Below, in pieces: positions 21,211 to 35,500 of a DNA stretch of 64,000 bases. Position numbers and translations under genes: made by a program. This stretch comes from Dipylidium caninum (taxonomy: Eukaryota > Platyhelminthes > Cestoda > Cyclophyllidea > Dipylidiidae): NCBI GenBank assembly GCA_017562135.1, contig QEYB01000229.1, positions 248,001-312,000 of the forward strand, given 5' to 3'. The notes under the pieces are model-generated. The model made no database searches. It saw nothing but the letters and a program-made list of their open reading frames with translations, and was not told the DNA's origin. Numbering within the stretch: the first letter of the stretch is position 1; each line of letters opens with the position of its first letter.

Positions 21211-24200
21211 AACTCCACGGTTTCGCATTGCATTTTCATCATCTCACCAACTCTAAGCTGCCTCGTCAACCACCGTCACTCGCGTCTGCATGGGGTGCTC
21301 GCAAAGTCAAGTTTAACTCGACTCCTTCCCCAGCCCCTCCTCCTCCTCACCCTCTCCCTCTCCCCTGTACATATGCCCGTCACGGCGTCTAGACACCAGT
21401 CAGCACCTGTCCCCTCCCCTTCCCCGTCCGGCACTCCAATCTGCAGAGCTCCTGTCCATCCTCTCTTCTCTTTTCCAGGCCTGAGTGCGACTTAGGGGGA
21501 ATGGGGCAAATGAAAGTGGGTTTGGGTGGGAAGCTGGAGATCCACTGGCCCTAAATGACCCGACAAGAGAGGCGATCTGGCTTAGAAACCACTTTAGAGG
21601 GAGGTGAATGATTGGGAAGGAAGTCAGCTATCGTCACCAACTGGCTTGGCAAAGCTGTACTCTGCGCACACGGTCGGAGCGGAGGGAACATTCGGTGGAG
21701 TCCACCTAATCAACCTGAATCTTTACTTTGCGCTGCACACCGTATACAGTGAATAACAGTTGTCATTTCGCCCCCCACGCCCAAACGCCCCACTCTCTCC
21801 CCGCCTCTGTCCGCAGTGGTGTTTGTGCTATTTTAAGAATCACAGTTTATCACAGACGGTTGATTGGCCAAAGTAGCCGCGATGCGACCGCGTCGCGAGG
21901 AAACGCAGTCCTCCGTAGAACTTCGAGGCACGTCGCAGAGGAGAAGTACACTCTCCTTTTTGAGACTGAAATACGACTTGGGGCAGTGGACATGTGACTG
22001 TGACGCAGGTAAATAAGATGCAGTTTTAGCAAGTCGTCTTATGCCTGCGTCCCATGCCAAAGTGTCGTCTCCCTTGAATTGGCCGTGGGCATCACACCTA
22101 CCCGCCAGGCCTTCTCACCCTCACCCCATCAGGGTGGAATGCATAGTCGAGTGGGAGGACGTAGGGATTTCTTCTCCCTCTCGCAATTGCTCCATAATCT
22201 ACTTTAAATCCCGCGATTTGCATCGATGTTGCTTGGGAAGTGAGTGACGAGCAGGGCAGGGGGGAATGAATACACAGGGGAGAAAGACTGCTTTCCACGC
22301 TGACACTTCAATCTCGAGTTGCGGTGTCAAACACGGAGGGAGAAAGGGAAGAAACAGTCAGATCGCATAGCGGCACAGTGATTAGCGTTGACGACTAACC
22401 GAGCTGTTGCGCAGTGAATGCCCATTGCCATTTAGGAAGGGAGGAAGGCTGGACCGAGGCGGAGCAGACGAGAACTGTATTTGCAACGTGATATGGGGCG
22501 TAAAACGGTGGCCCTTGACACTTGAGGGTGGATGGGCGCAGTCTATAAATCCGACTTGGCCCCATTAAACCGGTAATTAGTCGCATGCCAAATCAGGTAA
22601 GTCACAATACTTTGAATGAAAAAGGACAGTTAGTATAATTTCGTAGTAAATTCTTATAATTTATCCGCACCTCGCGCTATTCGAATTTGTCTAATTATTG
22701 GACTTCAGGGAGGTGGTAATGCAAAAAACTTTCTACTGAAATTGAACAGTAGGTTTATTAAATCGCAATAGTCTACGGCCCTGACGGAATTGACTACCTA
22801 CTAGGTTTATTGCGCCCCAAAATCGACGAGATAAGATAATTACTTAAGGTTCGCGCCTAACCCAGATGCAATTAATGCTACCTGATAGCCCCGCGGTGCT
22901 TTGTTCTCCTGGGAGTTCGTTTTAATAACGGATATCCGCCAGGAGATACGAAACGCCAATTTTAGGTTAGGAGGAATTCTTATCGGTGAAGGTTTTATTG
23001 TGATGCAAATGCGCTTACGACTAGGACTCCGTTTTCTGTTTGCCCTGGAACGAAAAAGGCGATAAGACGAAAAAGGTATAGACAGTGCGACGGTCATTTG
23101 ACCCGCAAGAAGCCAAGTAGTTCCTTCTATTGCATCACAGTAACAAAAAGTACACGCGCCGTTTGTTTAAGATAACCGGCGTTTCTATCACCGAGTTGGC
23201 CGGTGATTTTCCTGTGACCAGATGCGTCACGCCTCGTCATCGCTTCCCCTTCCCCACCGCCATTAATTAGCAAGTGAAGGCCATTGGCCAGGCCTCCAAG
23301 GTGCCTAGCAATGGCGTACGGCAGTCGTTCCGAAATCCTCCGTTAACCAACCACACCTGGTTTGGGAGACTCCAGCCGATTGGGTAATGTGAACTTTGAA
23401 GGGAGACACCACGACGCACTCCAGTCGTTCCGCAAGTCCCCACATCGCCCTTTACAAAACGCCACCTTTGAAGTGGTGGAGAAGCGATTCTCGTGATGAA
23501 CTTTGTCTCGCAGGCCTGTCACCCTCAACTATTGCACGGAGGAGGAGGAGGAGAAATTTCAAATCCCCACGGGATTTACACATCTCTGACTGTTTTAATC
23601 GGCCACTTGTTCTGCCAAGTGGCTGAGACTTGTGGTCTACTGAGGACGGCGAAATGACCAATGCGAAATCTCAGATTATCGCCGGGTCTGCAGCCGGACG
23701 CATTAGTCTGGCGATAGGAGCGCCCGTAACTAGGGGAAGCGGCGTGTTAGCGGCTTGGCATTTAGACGACACCGGGGATTACGAAGCCGAATTGTCACGT
23801 GCCCGGGGAAGCAGAGTGGGTGCTTGAGGCGGGGAGCCGTGGCGAGGGAGTGGGGGGCATGGGACATGCGGAAATAACGTGGTCTCGGCTACGTCTGCCT
23901 GACTGTCCGAGGCGACCTCAATGGCAGGACTGTAAAACACTTCCACAGCGATGAAATCGACCTTATAGTTTCCTTCGAATATATGCGAATAAAATATGCT
24001 ACTTAAATGATTTTCGAATTTCAGTAGACGGTTAAGCCTTGTTACAATTGGCGACAAAGTTGGAGGATTACTTGAGTAACTTTCTGTCACCTGTACCCTC
24101 AGATTCCGCTATACGCTAACTACATGAAAATTTGCAATAAGGAGACGCCGTCAGATCGCGTTGATTGTGGCTGGCAAAACATGCTCGGCCAAATTTTGTT

Positions 24201-26150
24201 GTCATTACCCTGATAAGGTTGGCAGCGAGTGGCGGAATTTGACTGTCCCCTCCCACGGAAGGGCGGGCTCACTTTTAATGCATTCTCCTCGCCTTCTTTT
24301 GAGACGCCCCTGATGCCGCTTCTCCCTCTCACTCCTCGATTCTAACGACTTCAAACTTAATTTTCCAACGTACCGAAAAGCGCCGAGGTGTCTGGGCTAG
24401 TCATGTTCCAGGGGAAATTTGTGGCTCTTTAACGGAGAAGGATTATGAGGTATAATAACAGTTGTAATCCCCAGGGACACATCGGTGCGCCGTCCCATTC
24501 GCTTCTGCCCTCCCTCAATTCCGGTGTGTCACCCAGTTGGTCGTATCCTTTTCATTCGGCTCTCGGGGGGCGCATTCACCCCAGGATTCCCCACAGTCCC
24601 TCGAAAAGGGTGTCCGTGAGGGCAGGAGGCGAGTGGATCCACGCGACGACCGTCTGTCTTTTCCCCTCAAGGATGGACACCTAAAACTAACGTCCCATTC
24701 CACTTAGCCTGACACCAGTTGACACTTTATAAACAAGGCTTAAAATAGCCACAAGTAGATGGTCAGAGTTTTGACTCCTGGGACTGACGAGGACGGAGGC
24801 GCAATCATGACACTCTCCCAATATGTAGGTGTGTTTTTACGTCCCACGGTCTACTGGGGAGTGTCCAGGACAGGCGGCCCGTCCCCCTCCTGTCTCCACG
24901 ACGCAAAACACGGGATTTGAGACTTCTTTTCTCGCCCTTTTGCCACCGGCTTTTCAGAAGTGATGCTCGTCTCCTCCGAGTCGACATTTCGCTTAATTTT
25001 GCGCGATTCAGCCTACACATCATTTCCACATGGAAGAGCCTAGGGGATGGCAAGGGCCGAGGGGGTGGGGAGAGGGAGCCTGACAAGGGCAGGGCGGAGG
25101 CGGAGGCGGAGGTGGAGCGGAGGAGGAGGGGGAGGGGGACCGGGGGCATCGCGCCTAAGGATCCCATAAAAATCCACCTTCAAGACAATCGTCCGACCAA
25201 CTGGAAGGCAGAAAACACACAGGGCGGAGAAACAACTGGCCGTGTTAAATTACCGACGTGGTAGCTTCGCCTACCCGAAAGGCGGGTAAATAAGTTGCTA
25301 AATGATAATAGAGAGCGTGCACCTTCCTCCGCCCACGCATCTGCGTGGAAGTCTGTTTCGCAAAAATGGTTATTTTTATTTTCCCCAGCAGATTACCACG
25401 ATTACGTCCTCAGTCGCATCTTATTCGCTGTATTGTCCAAAAAAGAACGGTTTTAACAAATTAACAATACAATACTGTCACTTTTTCTTATACTGTGGTA
25501 GAACATTTTTAGAATGTTTACTCGAGTCTACATTTCCTTCCTACTGGTGTGCGGCATTATCGCCTGACGTAGGGCTCAAAGACCTCTAATTGCGGCTCAT
25601 CCGCAATTATGTGAGCTTAAATTGAATGAGGACCTTGTGGTGCTACGGTTAGCAGTGGAGAGGGCGAGAAGGTGGAAAAGGAGAACGGTAGCGCCGATAA
25701 GGGATCGGAGGTAGAAGAGGGTAAGGCCATTTATGCTGCCCCCGTTTCGTATATCCTTCCATTCCACTAAAATTGGCGTAATTATAGCAAAATTGAGCAC
25801 AAAAATCTGATGCTTTTTCGGTGGTGCGCGCTTATTACCCAAAGAAGCGCGCAAAAGTACACGCGCGCACGCACGTGCGCACACGCGCAGGCTACGAATT
25901 TGTGCGTTTGTACAAGCGCGCTCATCGATCGGTGCTCAGCCCGCATAGCCGAGTGGCGATTGGCCGACTGAGCCACACACCCACACGCCCACACACTCAC
26001 ACACTCACTCACCACTCAGTGTCCACGTGTTCTGAGGCAGAAGGAAGTCGCACTGTTCGTGCGTACGTACGTGTTTTCGCGATTGCGTTCACGTCATGAA
26101 CAAAGGCAGTGTCTGGTTCTCGAGTCCAGGCTTGCGCCAACACTCCGCCA
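21211..26150. other. Intergenic region between the EGF-like gene and the RIM gene
   Basis: No exon could be supported on either strand. Contains a purine-rich tract (about 25040-25145) and a CA-rich low-complexity stretch (about 25855-26015). A tRNA-like A-box at about 25946 lacks a matching B-box. Confidence 0.45.
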
Positions 26151-26153
26151 CTC

Positions 26154-26160
26154 TATAAAT
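26154..26160 (+). promoter_or_regulatory. Candidate TATA box of the RIM gene
   Basis: TATAAAT lies 61 bp upstream of the ATG at 26221, and an in-frame stop at 26170 precedes that ATG. A start site about 25-30 bp downstream would leave a short 5' UTR. This supports 26221 as the true first codon unless an upstream exon is trans- or cis-spliced on. Confidence 0.4.
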
Positions 26161-26220
26161 CTCCGGCCTTGATTATGCTCTAATCATTATCCTCAGCCCG
26201 TCTTGCCTCGCCACTCACTA

Positions 26221-26536
26221 ATGGGCAATGAAACGAGCCATCAGGGCCACCACTACCCAGTGCTAGCGTTCGAAGCACCGCCCAGACATTCGCCCACCGT
26301 AGTGTCGTTGCCCGACTCGCTTCCATTCTGTGTACAACAAGAGGGCTTCATCCGACGTCAGGAGTCTCTTCCCTCCGAGGCTGACTTTACGGACAGTTCA
26401 GAAAATTCGGTCACTTCGAAAAGACGCCAATGCCCTAGGAATGCTGGCAACTATAGCGCCTTATCTTGGCTTCGAACGGTTCCGGGATCTAGTGGGACTC
26501 CATCGAGTGATAAGGGCTCTCTTTTGGAAGTTCTGG
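26221..26536 (+). CDS. RIM: RIM exon 1: leader starting MGNETS
   Basis: 105 codons plus one base. The donor CTGG|GTGAGA opens an 86-bp intron. Using this intron moves the reading from the MGNETSHQGHH frame into the frame of the Rab-binding helix. Unspliced, neither frame covers both. Glycine 2 lies in a context (G-N-E-T-S-H) fitting the N-myristoylation pattern. The leader is Ser/Pro-rich without a known domain. Confidence 0.72.
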
Positions 26537-29500
26537 GTGAGACGAAGGGGCAGTAGTACCCAGAACCAGACCTCTTCGTCTGACGATGATCAGACTGGTG
26601 GGACGAGGGACTTTTCTTCAGGGGCTAGTCTTCAAGACTCTGCCAGTGAATTCTTGGAGTCCTCACAGCAGCTGACGGAAGAAGAAAAGGCTCAAATTAA
26701 AAATGTGCTTGACAGGGTAAGGCAAGTCGAGAATCGCGAGGCGCAACGCATCTCGTAAGTTCCGTTTCATGCATCTTCTTCCTTATACATAATCTTTACG
26801 CGATATAACCCAGCCTATTTAAGTCGTCTGTAACTGTGAGTCAAATACCAAATTACCAATCGCATACAACCTTTGAACGCCCTAGAAGAACAAACAGATT
26901 ACCATATTTTATAACTTATCGCACGGACCAAGCATTTTAAGTGCCCCGTATTTATTCGGAGGATAAGAAGGCAACGGTAATGATGGGACCATGGCTTTCC
27001 CTGGCCGAATCAATCGGACAATGTCAGGTGGGAAGGGCAAACAACACGGTATGCGGAGTTGGTGGTGGAAGTAACGACGTTAAGTAAGCAAAAGGTATAA
27101 AAATCCTTGGGCAAAACTAGACTCAATGTTGAATCATAGACGCATCCTCACGTCCCTGTCTTTAATAAGCGCATCGATCAAAACGAAGTATATTTATGAC
27201 ACAACGGCATTGAAATGTCCGCAAGGAAACCTCCGAAAATTCTCCAGTAAATAATCTTAGAAGAATAACGTCAACAAAGTAAATGAAATTGACGTAGTAA
27301 GCCGAAAGACCGGATAAGTGGAAGTCGTTTAACAAGACAACAATGACCCTTTGTCGTGATCGGCATTGGATTTCATGGTTTGTGGCTGTTTGAAAGCTGG
27401 AGGTGGTGTGCCAAACCGACACGACAGACACTATTGCGTAATTTGGTAGAATGCTACTTTTTACCATGGTTAATTGCAAGAGCCCTGTCTTGAAATTCCA
27501 ACAACGGGCCTAATTGTCACACTAAATCACCTTTTTGTAGGTGTAGGCGTGCATCGTCACATTTTAGACTAAAATAAATTTGTTTAAGTAATTTGCGACT
27601 AATAACATGGTGTTACATGTAGAACTTTGTTTACCTTTTCATTACTGTAAAAATACGTCGAATATGTCCTAATATGCGATTGAAAGGATATGATTTGGAG
27701 TGTGTACGTTAGGAACAAACATATACAGAGCTTGACAAAACCCAAATTGTTCATATCCTGTTCTTAAAATCAAAGAGACGGAGGTGGGGCGTTTCATATC
27801 TTCGAAGGCTTACTTAAATTAACCCCACAATCTATTAGACGAACTGTTAGTCTCATACAATATCACGCTTCTTGTGAAGCCCTTGGCCATAAGAGCAAAC
27901 AACCCCTTAATCACCTAAGCTTGCGTTCTGTTTTTATTTAACAAGTCGTTTTTGTCAGTACTTTTTTCTTGGGTATTTACATGGATCAATAAAACCTGGA
28001 GAGGAGGACGTGGTTGAGTGAGGCGGACGAAAGGTAGGGAGATGTTCCCTGTGAAATAAGACACTACACACCACCTGTAGGGCTGACGGCTCCGACTGGC
28101 AATATTCTCTTTCGATAAACTTTTCTAGACGGAACGAGAAACTTTTTGTTCTGCCTTTAATGTAAACGTCAGAAATGTATGAATCAATCTTCCACCTTAC
28201 CAGTCTGGCTCTTGCAAACACGATAGCACGCAAAGTCTCCCTTTTTGCTCCACCTCACAGCATGATTATCTGAAACTGAGTCACTAACTAACTTAGACTT
28301 ATTAAAATTTAGGTAGATGTTGATGAACGACCACTTCACGTCCTCGCAGGTCAGTAAGGAGTCTAATTACTGAGCTGTGCTATAATGTTTGTGAGTTGAA
28401 AAACGTGCGAATAATCCGATTTGACTTTTCCTGTCTTTTCAATGATGAATTAGACCTAGCATTTATAGCGCTACCGAGCAAATGTATACTATATACATTC
28501 TTGAAACTTCGTTGCTAGCATTAAATAATGTAGAGGCTCTTCAACGTGTGATATCAGCGAGAAATCCTTAAGAGTAGTTGATAAAATCCCTAAGATTGTA
28601 CAAATACGCAAGTTTTTTCTTAATTACGAGGCCAACTATCCAAGATGATACGGAGAAATAGGGCATTCCAGTCAAGCGTCTTGTTAAACTGGATTGGCGT
28701 GATTTACACAAAATAGGAGGGAGTAAAAAGGACCTGAGGAGTGTAGCAGTATTCGTGGAATTCTATAGACTCAACAAGTTAGACAGAACGATCCACTCTC
28801 GTGTATGTATAGAAAAGGCAAGGAGTTGAATGAAAATGCTTTTAAGGCGTCAAATGCAGGGCGAAATTGTGGTTCATGAGTGTAGCATGGGCCAAGAGGC
28901 AATCTACTTTGCCCAGAAATTATCCACACCACAGTATTACTTTGTGGTGGGTAAATTACTTACCAACAACATCTCCATTAGACCTCCGATGTCCTTCTTA
29001 ATGATGTGCGTAATTTGACAATAACAGACTTTCAAATAACACTCCAAATGCCCTTTCTAAGGTATGTGTATACAATTCATGACAGTATATTTATTTAAAT
29101 ATGCAGAAAATAAAACAGTGCGGTGAGGATTCGGAGAGAACAAAGGCAGATGGAATCAGTACTTTGTAGCGCTTTGTAGTAGTCATGTAGGTATCGCTAC
29201 AGGGGAGACTAACGTGGTCTGTGAGAACTATAAAATGTGATTGATTACCAGCGTTTTGTTTGCAGAAAGTAAATATTGCAGCGCACGGTTGAAAAGATGA
29301 ATATTAGTGTTGCAAAATGCGCCAGAGATAGAAATATTCGTCATGTTCATTTGGACAGAAGAGTAAGTTGCTCAAAAGTATGCCACTTGGTGTTATTAAT
29401 ACCTTTTGTTGGAAGATTCATTTTACTTAAGATGCCAAAAAAATATTTAGACATACGTTCTGTCCGCAATCGTTATATATATTTTCTGCGTCAAATTTGT

Positions 29501-32500
29501 TTAATTGTTACTTAATTTTGCCCAATGTGGGAAAAATACACAGAACGATAACGCAATTACATAATGTTTCAATGCGGTAAACCTATTTCCACTGCTTAAA
29601 ATATGTAAAGACATTATTTAACATGTTCCAATTTTATCAAATAGTGCATTACCAGGTAAAGCTAGTGGAATTGAAATGCACGAGGTTATTCGGTGGTGGA
29701 TAGTTATGATAATTGTATACGCGTCGAGAGTTTTTCACTCTATAATTGTCTGGGTGGTAGTGCCTTTCAACATTTCAATGTTCTCTTCTAGGTATACAGC
29801 TTAATTAGACGTGCCACCTTCGAATTAACATTTGTCGTGTGTGAGTGGTATCAGCATTGTCTTCACCGAGGGGAAAACTTTTCCTCCGGAGATTTGGGTT
29901 CCATGACTTCTCCAGGAGTGCTCACACATAATAACATTGGCACCACTTGCTTTCACTGTTCCAATCTGGGTGTATTTGTGGTCCTCCCTCTACAGCTCGG
30001 ACCGCTGCACATGTTACCAGCAGAGTTAAAATGTTTGATACGCACAATTGAGTGTGTTGTTCATTTTTTCATTCTAATTGTTGTTTAATTCAGAGTAGAA
30101 CTTCGTTTCGATCATAGCGCACTTCGTGGCGAACGCATAAAGCCGTTAAGACTGGCATGTCGGACAAAGATTATGACAGTGTGGAGATGGGCACCTGCCC
30201 AAGATAGGAGGCCTAACAACCAGTCCTCTCACTACCGGCTTACGAGCAAATATACCTACCGGCCTGACATGACGAAGGAATTTGCCTCGTTAGCTTAGAC
30301 AACTTGTGCTGGCGTCGGGGGGTTAAACTCCCCTCGAGATGCTCCCTTCAGGACCAGTGAGCCCCATCATGTTATGACATTCATTTGCTTCTTAGGTGCA
30401 CTTTCAATACATCACACACTTTTCCCAAAATGCATCAGGCTGGAAGACGAAATTCCTCATATGTTAATTACAACGCGGTGCTAGTTAAGCGGCATGCCAA
30501 CTCTGGCCGATTGTTTGCGTTAAACGGAGGAGGTTTCAGATAGGGGCACGGAAGGAAGAGGACTCCACAACCTCCCATTTCCGTTACAATGCAAAAAGTC
30601 GCCCTTCTAACTGAACATCTCTCTTAATTCCCTTTTATCACCAGCACGTGACGATCGTGCTAGTTGTAAACAATACAATTGGAGAGAGAACATATGGCCG
30701 TTCATTGTCCTCGTAAAGATTCACACTTAGGGTCGAGGAAAAGGAGTAGCAGACCCATTCTCGATCATCCCACCGTTCCACTTCCTTAGTGTGGATGTGA
30801 ATAGACGAACGAATGCTGACAATTGCCGAATATTCGCATTTTGTCAGCTCCAAGTTATAGCATTTCAGTACGGTGGCCTTGATCGAGCACCCCTCCGCTG
30901 AACAGTTCAAACCCGTGACATGTACATGCCGACTTCACGCTTCTGCCTCCTTTGCTCTCCCGCCATGCCTTTTCACTTCTTTTGCCACTCTATCGCGGAG
31001 AATGTTGATTCAAGGGAGATGCTACGGCTCGATGTCGACCGCTTTTATCTGATTCGTGTAGTCATGGCAACCCCTAATAATTTGAAGGATTTTAAACAAA
31101 AAGCGATTATTCTCTTCCTTTTTTTGTTCATTTATCAATTCAGGGCACCGTTTTTAAATTATGTTAAAATCGATAGTGGCGTTTCATTGCCGCCGTGTTA
31201 GGCGAGAGAAAAAGGGAGAGTGAGGGTGGGTGGATTAGGTTTGTTATCACGACTCTCAACTCCTCATTCCTTAAGCTATTTATCCACGAAAAAGCTTACA
31301 TTTTTAAATCGCAAAATTTCTGTCGTTTTCTAAATCGCTTTCGTGAATGAATTTTCATCTCTGCCGGCAAAACGTAAAGCACTTACAGTGATTCGAGGAA
31401 TAAACCTAAACTTTCAAGAGACCTACAATGGAAAAGCAAAACGACTACGGTTGTTACCATTGCGCCCTCCGACTCTTCGTCCGACCACCGAGGTCTGTCT
31501 ACAGATAGGCGCAGACACTCCTTAACAAGAGTTTTCGTAAAATGAAGATTTGAGCGAGGGGAAACGAAAATTGATTGAGCAAGCTAATTGGATCCCCAGT
31601 ACACATCAACACCAGAGTTTTCCACATTGTAGTGACATCATGACATAATGAAGAGGTTGGGTAGACATTTTGTAAGCACATGGCTACTTTTTGGCTTTTG
31701 AATCGAGTAAAGTTTTTCTTCAGGGAGTAGACTGAGGAGCTGCAAAAGATTCTATTGTCTGGGCGGAGAAAAAGGACCATCGTTACTCTTTGCGCCATGA
31801 ATGATCCACCAGTAGCAAATTCACTCACAATCAACACGTCATGCCCATTGTTTGTGCGGGACAAACACTCCTCGTGTGTACCAGGACAGACAACTACACA
31901 TGGGCCAGGGAGTGGGAGTGAAAAAATGAACATTCCTCCACCTTTACGAAACACGCCTCCTGTTACGAATTTAAGTTCGCAGCGCGGATATTTGAGATAT
32001 TATCCATTCCCATTCCCATTACAAACCGCATTTTGTTCACATTATTCTCAGTAAGTTTTAAATGATGCATCAGGGAGATTTGTTTGTCTGCAAGCCACAA
32101 CCATTTAAGCATTAAAGCTTCCATAAAGTGGCAGTTTGCGATTTGAATCTAGAGCGGATTCTTAACTAAAGTGATTAACCATGTTCAATTAGCGACGATT
32201 CGACGAAAATGCAACAGAAATAAACTATGTTTTTTTCGAGGATCATCAAATAGCGATTCAAACCAACGTTATACTAATCTGTAAAATTTGATGGGTAGGA
32301 AGAGAGGCGAAGTTCTACCTCCTCTATTTGAACTATGCTACATATTCCGCTTGCGAACGTGAAATGTTAACATTTACTTAGCGAAATTCAACAAGGACTA
32401 ATACCAAGCTTGATCAACGGAATTTGCAAATCGCAAGTGCAAAGAAATATACGGAGCGAAGTAGCAATGATAAGTGCGCCTCGGGACGTAAATGAGCACG

Positions 32501-35500
32501 GGTCACCGAAGACATTATAATAAAAGACACTAAAGGGTTTAACTTAACACGTTAAAAAGAACAAGATTCAATGATACTTCTAGTTTTACTGCAGACATGA
32601 AATAATAATTAAGCATAGTTTAGAATAATAATGCTGACTGACTAGCTCTCTTAAGGTTATTGAAGTGCAAAAATCAGATCTTGGGTGGACGAGCCTTCTT
32701 ATAAATTTTTTTGGCAAATGCATTAGTGTTTTGGTTTTTATGGGAAAAGAATTGCACGGTTCCAATCCGCGGCGAGACCCATCACATACACCGAAATACA
32801 GTTTAAACAAACTAAATGTCACAATTATAGTTAATGAAACGTATATTACGTTCTACTAGATGTACTTTTGACAATTAACTTATGTTTTTTTAAAGTGTAG
32901 GAGAAAGCCTTGAATATGAAACTATTTAGCTATTGTAAGTACACAGGTAGCATAATAAAGCGTAATTACTTCACAAAGCAGGAAAATTATAAGCGTACTT
33001 TTTAGTAGATCATGTGCAATAATTAGAGGACGTTGTGTTATGTGGTTTGAATGAAAAGGTTGTGAGTCGGTTGACTGGCCGAAGCGCTATTAACCCTTCG
33101 AATAATTTGCCTGTCCTCCGGTTCCACGCTACTCCTCTAATATTCTAGTTCGTCAAGTCATTTAGCTGTTTGTTTCGGCCGAGTTCACTCGCGACTTGCA
33201 ATAAAACACGCAAATATGGGACATTTTGTGAGGACTCGGGTGGAGATGGAATGTCAGGTAGAAATAACTAATAAGGCAAACAATTGCAAAAGGGTCCTTT
33301 TGACTTTAATTTTGCCTTCACCAATGATCGGTTCCAAAGAAGGGATATATATATGTCGGTGTGCACGAATTTCGAACCAGATAAATAAGCCTTTGTAAAG
33401 GCCTCCTTTCTTCGACATTAAATGCTTCAATGCCTGTGCAAAATTTTCGTTTGTAAAGTCATTGAACAACAAAACCCCGTTTTCCTTTGACTGATTAAAA
33501 ACCAGAAGAATTTATCTTTTAATCCAACAATTTAACATCAGATTATTTTTTCTTTCCTGCTTTTCCCTTTTTCACTTACGGCCTCACCCATTTTAGCTAA
33601 AATGAGCTTCTTAAGATCCTAAATCATTTAATAGACGTTTGACGTTAGTTTACTTTAAGAGTCTCCCTTCATATAAAAATACAGCCAAATTCTGTCGAAC
33701 TAATCAAGTTGACTAGTCGGTTCCCAGTAATTAATAACTGAATGTGTTGCCACACTTATCATCTGTCTGTCTTAGCTTTCGCTATTTTCTAAGCCACCGA
33801 TGCTCATTTGATCAACTGGCAATTCATCTCCCCGAATGAGGCGTTCCGAATTACAAGATGCTCAGCAGTCTGTTTGTTTATTCACGAGTTGAGGCATTGT
33901 ACTTTAACCCCTTCCCCGTGGCCATTCGCCCAATATGGCCACAAAATCTATTCCATTCGCACGTGTTATCGTTCCCCACTGGAACAGACTAAAGTGGCAA
34001 GTGATTTCACATTTCCCCCACGAACCTAAGCGCTATTTGGACCATCGGGAAGGGGGAAAAGTGGGGAAGTCGCACTTTGTACACACAGCGGGTACTTCTA
34101 CTCCGTCCGAGTGCGATTACCACCGTTAGCCGAAAAGTCATTTTGTATTCAATTTCTCGCCTTTCACCCTAGTAACCTGGAGCTGGAACTGCGACATCGC
34201 GAGGCGGAGGTGTCGCGACGCGTTGTCAGCTCGGCGCAGGACATCTACAGAAGTGTCGGTGGTTGCGATTTCTGCGACGCACGCACTGCCTTCGAGGATG
34301 CGGGAAGACCGAGTCCCGAGTACTGGCAATGCAGTGATTGTGAACGTCGCACCTGCTCCAACTGCTCATTCGCCATCGACCAAAGTGACTCAAATGTGAG
34401 TTCCCCTCAATTCTCTTCAATTTAAAAGGGAACGTCCAATATCCCCAGGCGATGTCTAGTCAGGGATTTGAAGCTCTAGTTCCACCTTAAACGTTCACCC
34501 TGGAAGGCTGTCCTAACCGAGATGTTTTGTTTTTTTTTGACGCCTCCTAAAGCACAATATTAGGCCTCATGAAAGGGACTCCGCCTCATCGTCACAATAA
34601 ACATAAGCACTTTCACCTTCTTATTAGTTAATAATTAAGGAGCTGCAGAACGCCCATTCTCCTTCCTGTTGAACAATTCAACTCAACTGATTCACCCCAC
34701 CTTTACATTAGCTACGAGGGGGAGGAAGCACCCCCATCAGGGCTTGTGGCTGTCTTTTCTCACATTTCAAACAGTTAGATGGTGCCGATTTGACTGCGGT
34801 TTTCAACCATGAATGTTGGAGAAATTTGCCTGCCTCCAAAATGGTGAATAATTAATGATAGGCGAATAGAAGTGTACTTCACAATACCACAGCACGACGT
34901 AGCGCGCTCCATGCAAGGTCTTCACTTGGGGCGAACTGATGCTCGGATGTTTTGAGGCGGGTCGTAGAAGAGGGACATTGACGAGTTCACGAATCTTTGT
35001 TAACTGGAGATGGGCTCAAGGAAAACGCTTAAATGTCACTGTTATTGAAATTCGCCTACTTGCACAAGTCGTACTTTCAGTAGTGATATGATGCACCAGA
35101 GACATTTTAGTCCAGATCCCCGTAAATAATGCAAACCTGCTCTGCGTAGCGCGTACAACTCCCAAGTCGATGTGCAAGTTCAGTTGAGAAAGGATTCACT
35201 TTAAAAAAAGTAGGAGTTCAAATCTAATGTCATAAGAACACCGAGACTATAGGCGAGAATGAAGATGGCGGATGCACAGTTAGATAAAAATGTGTCAACA
35301 TTTGGTATTCACAGCTTCTCCCCCCACCCCCCCCCCTCCCGCGGCACTTTGGATGGAACAGAAAGGGCTTACAGACACGTCGCCTCGATTTCTCACCTGT
35401 GACTGACAGAACCCGAGAGTATTCGCCTCTGGAGACCTGATTGGCTGGGGAGTGGGTTACGAGGCGCAGGTAATTCACCTGCCGAGTCGAAGTAATCTCA

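Noticed and set aside
25938..25980. tRNA-Leu/Ser-like A-box (CATAGCCGAGTGGCGATTGGC)
   Set aside because: No T-arm with a GGTTCRANTCC-type B-box follows. The downstream sequence is CA-rich low complexity and cannot form the acceptor stem.
26330..26758. A single 142-codon frame as the RIM first exon
   Set aside because: Its first part lacks a plausible start. An 86-bp intron with a strong donor and acceptor explains both this frame and the MGNETS frame.
30290..30350. SINE- or tRNA-like element with GGGGGGTTAAACTCCCC
   Set aside because: The T-loop-like part lacks the conserved TTC, and no A-box at the right distance or poly-A/terminal repeat is visible.
31499..31954. 151-codon minus-strand frame in the RIM intron
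   Set aside because: No start context, splice sites or recognisable motif, and composition like the surrounding AT-rich intron.
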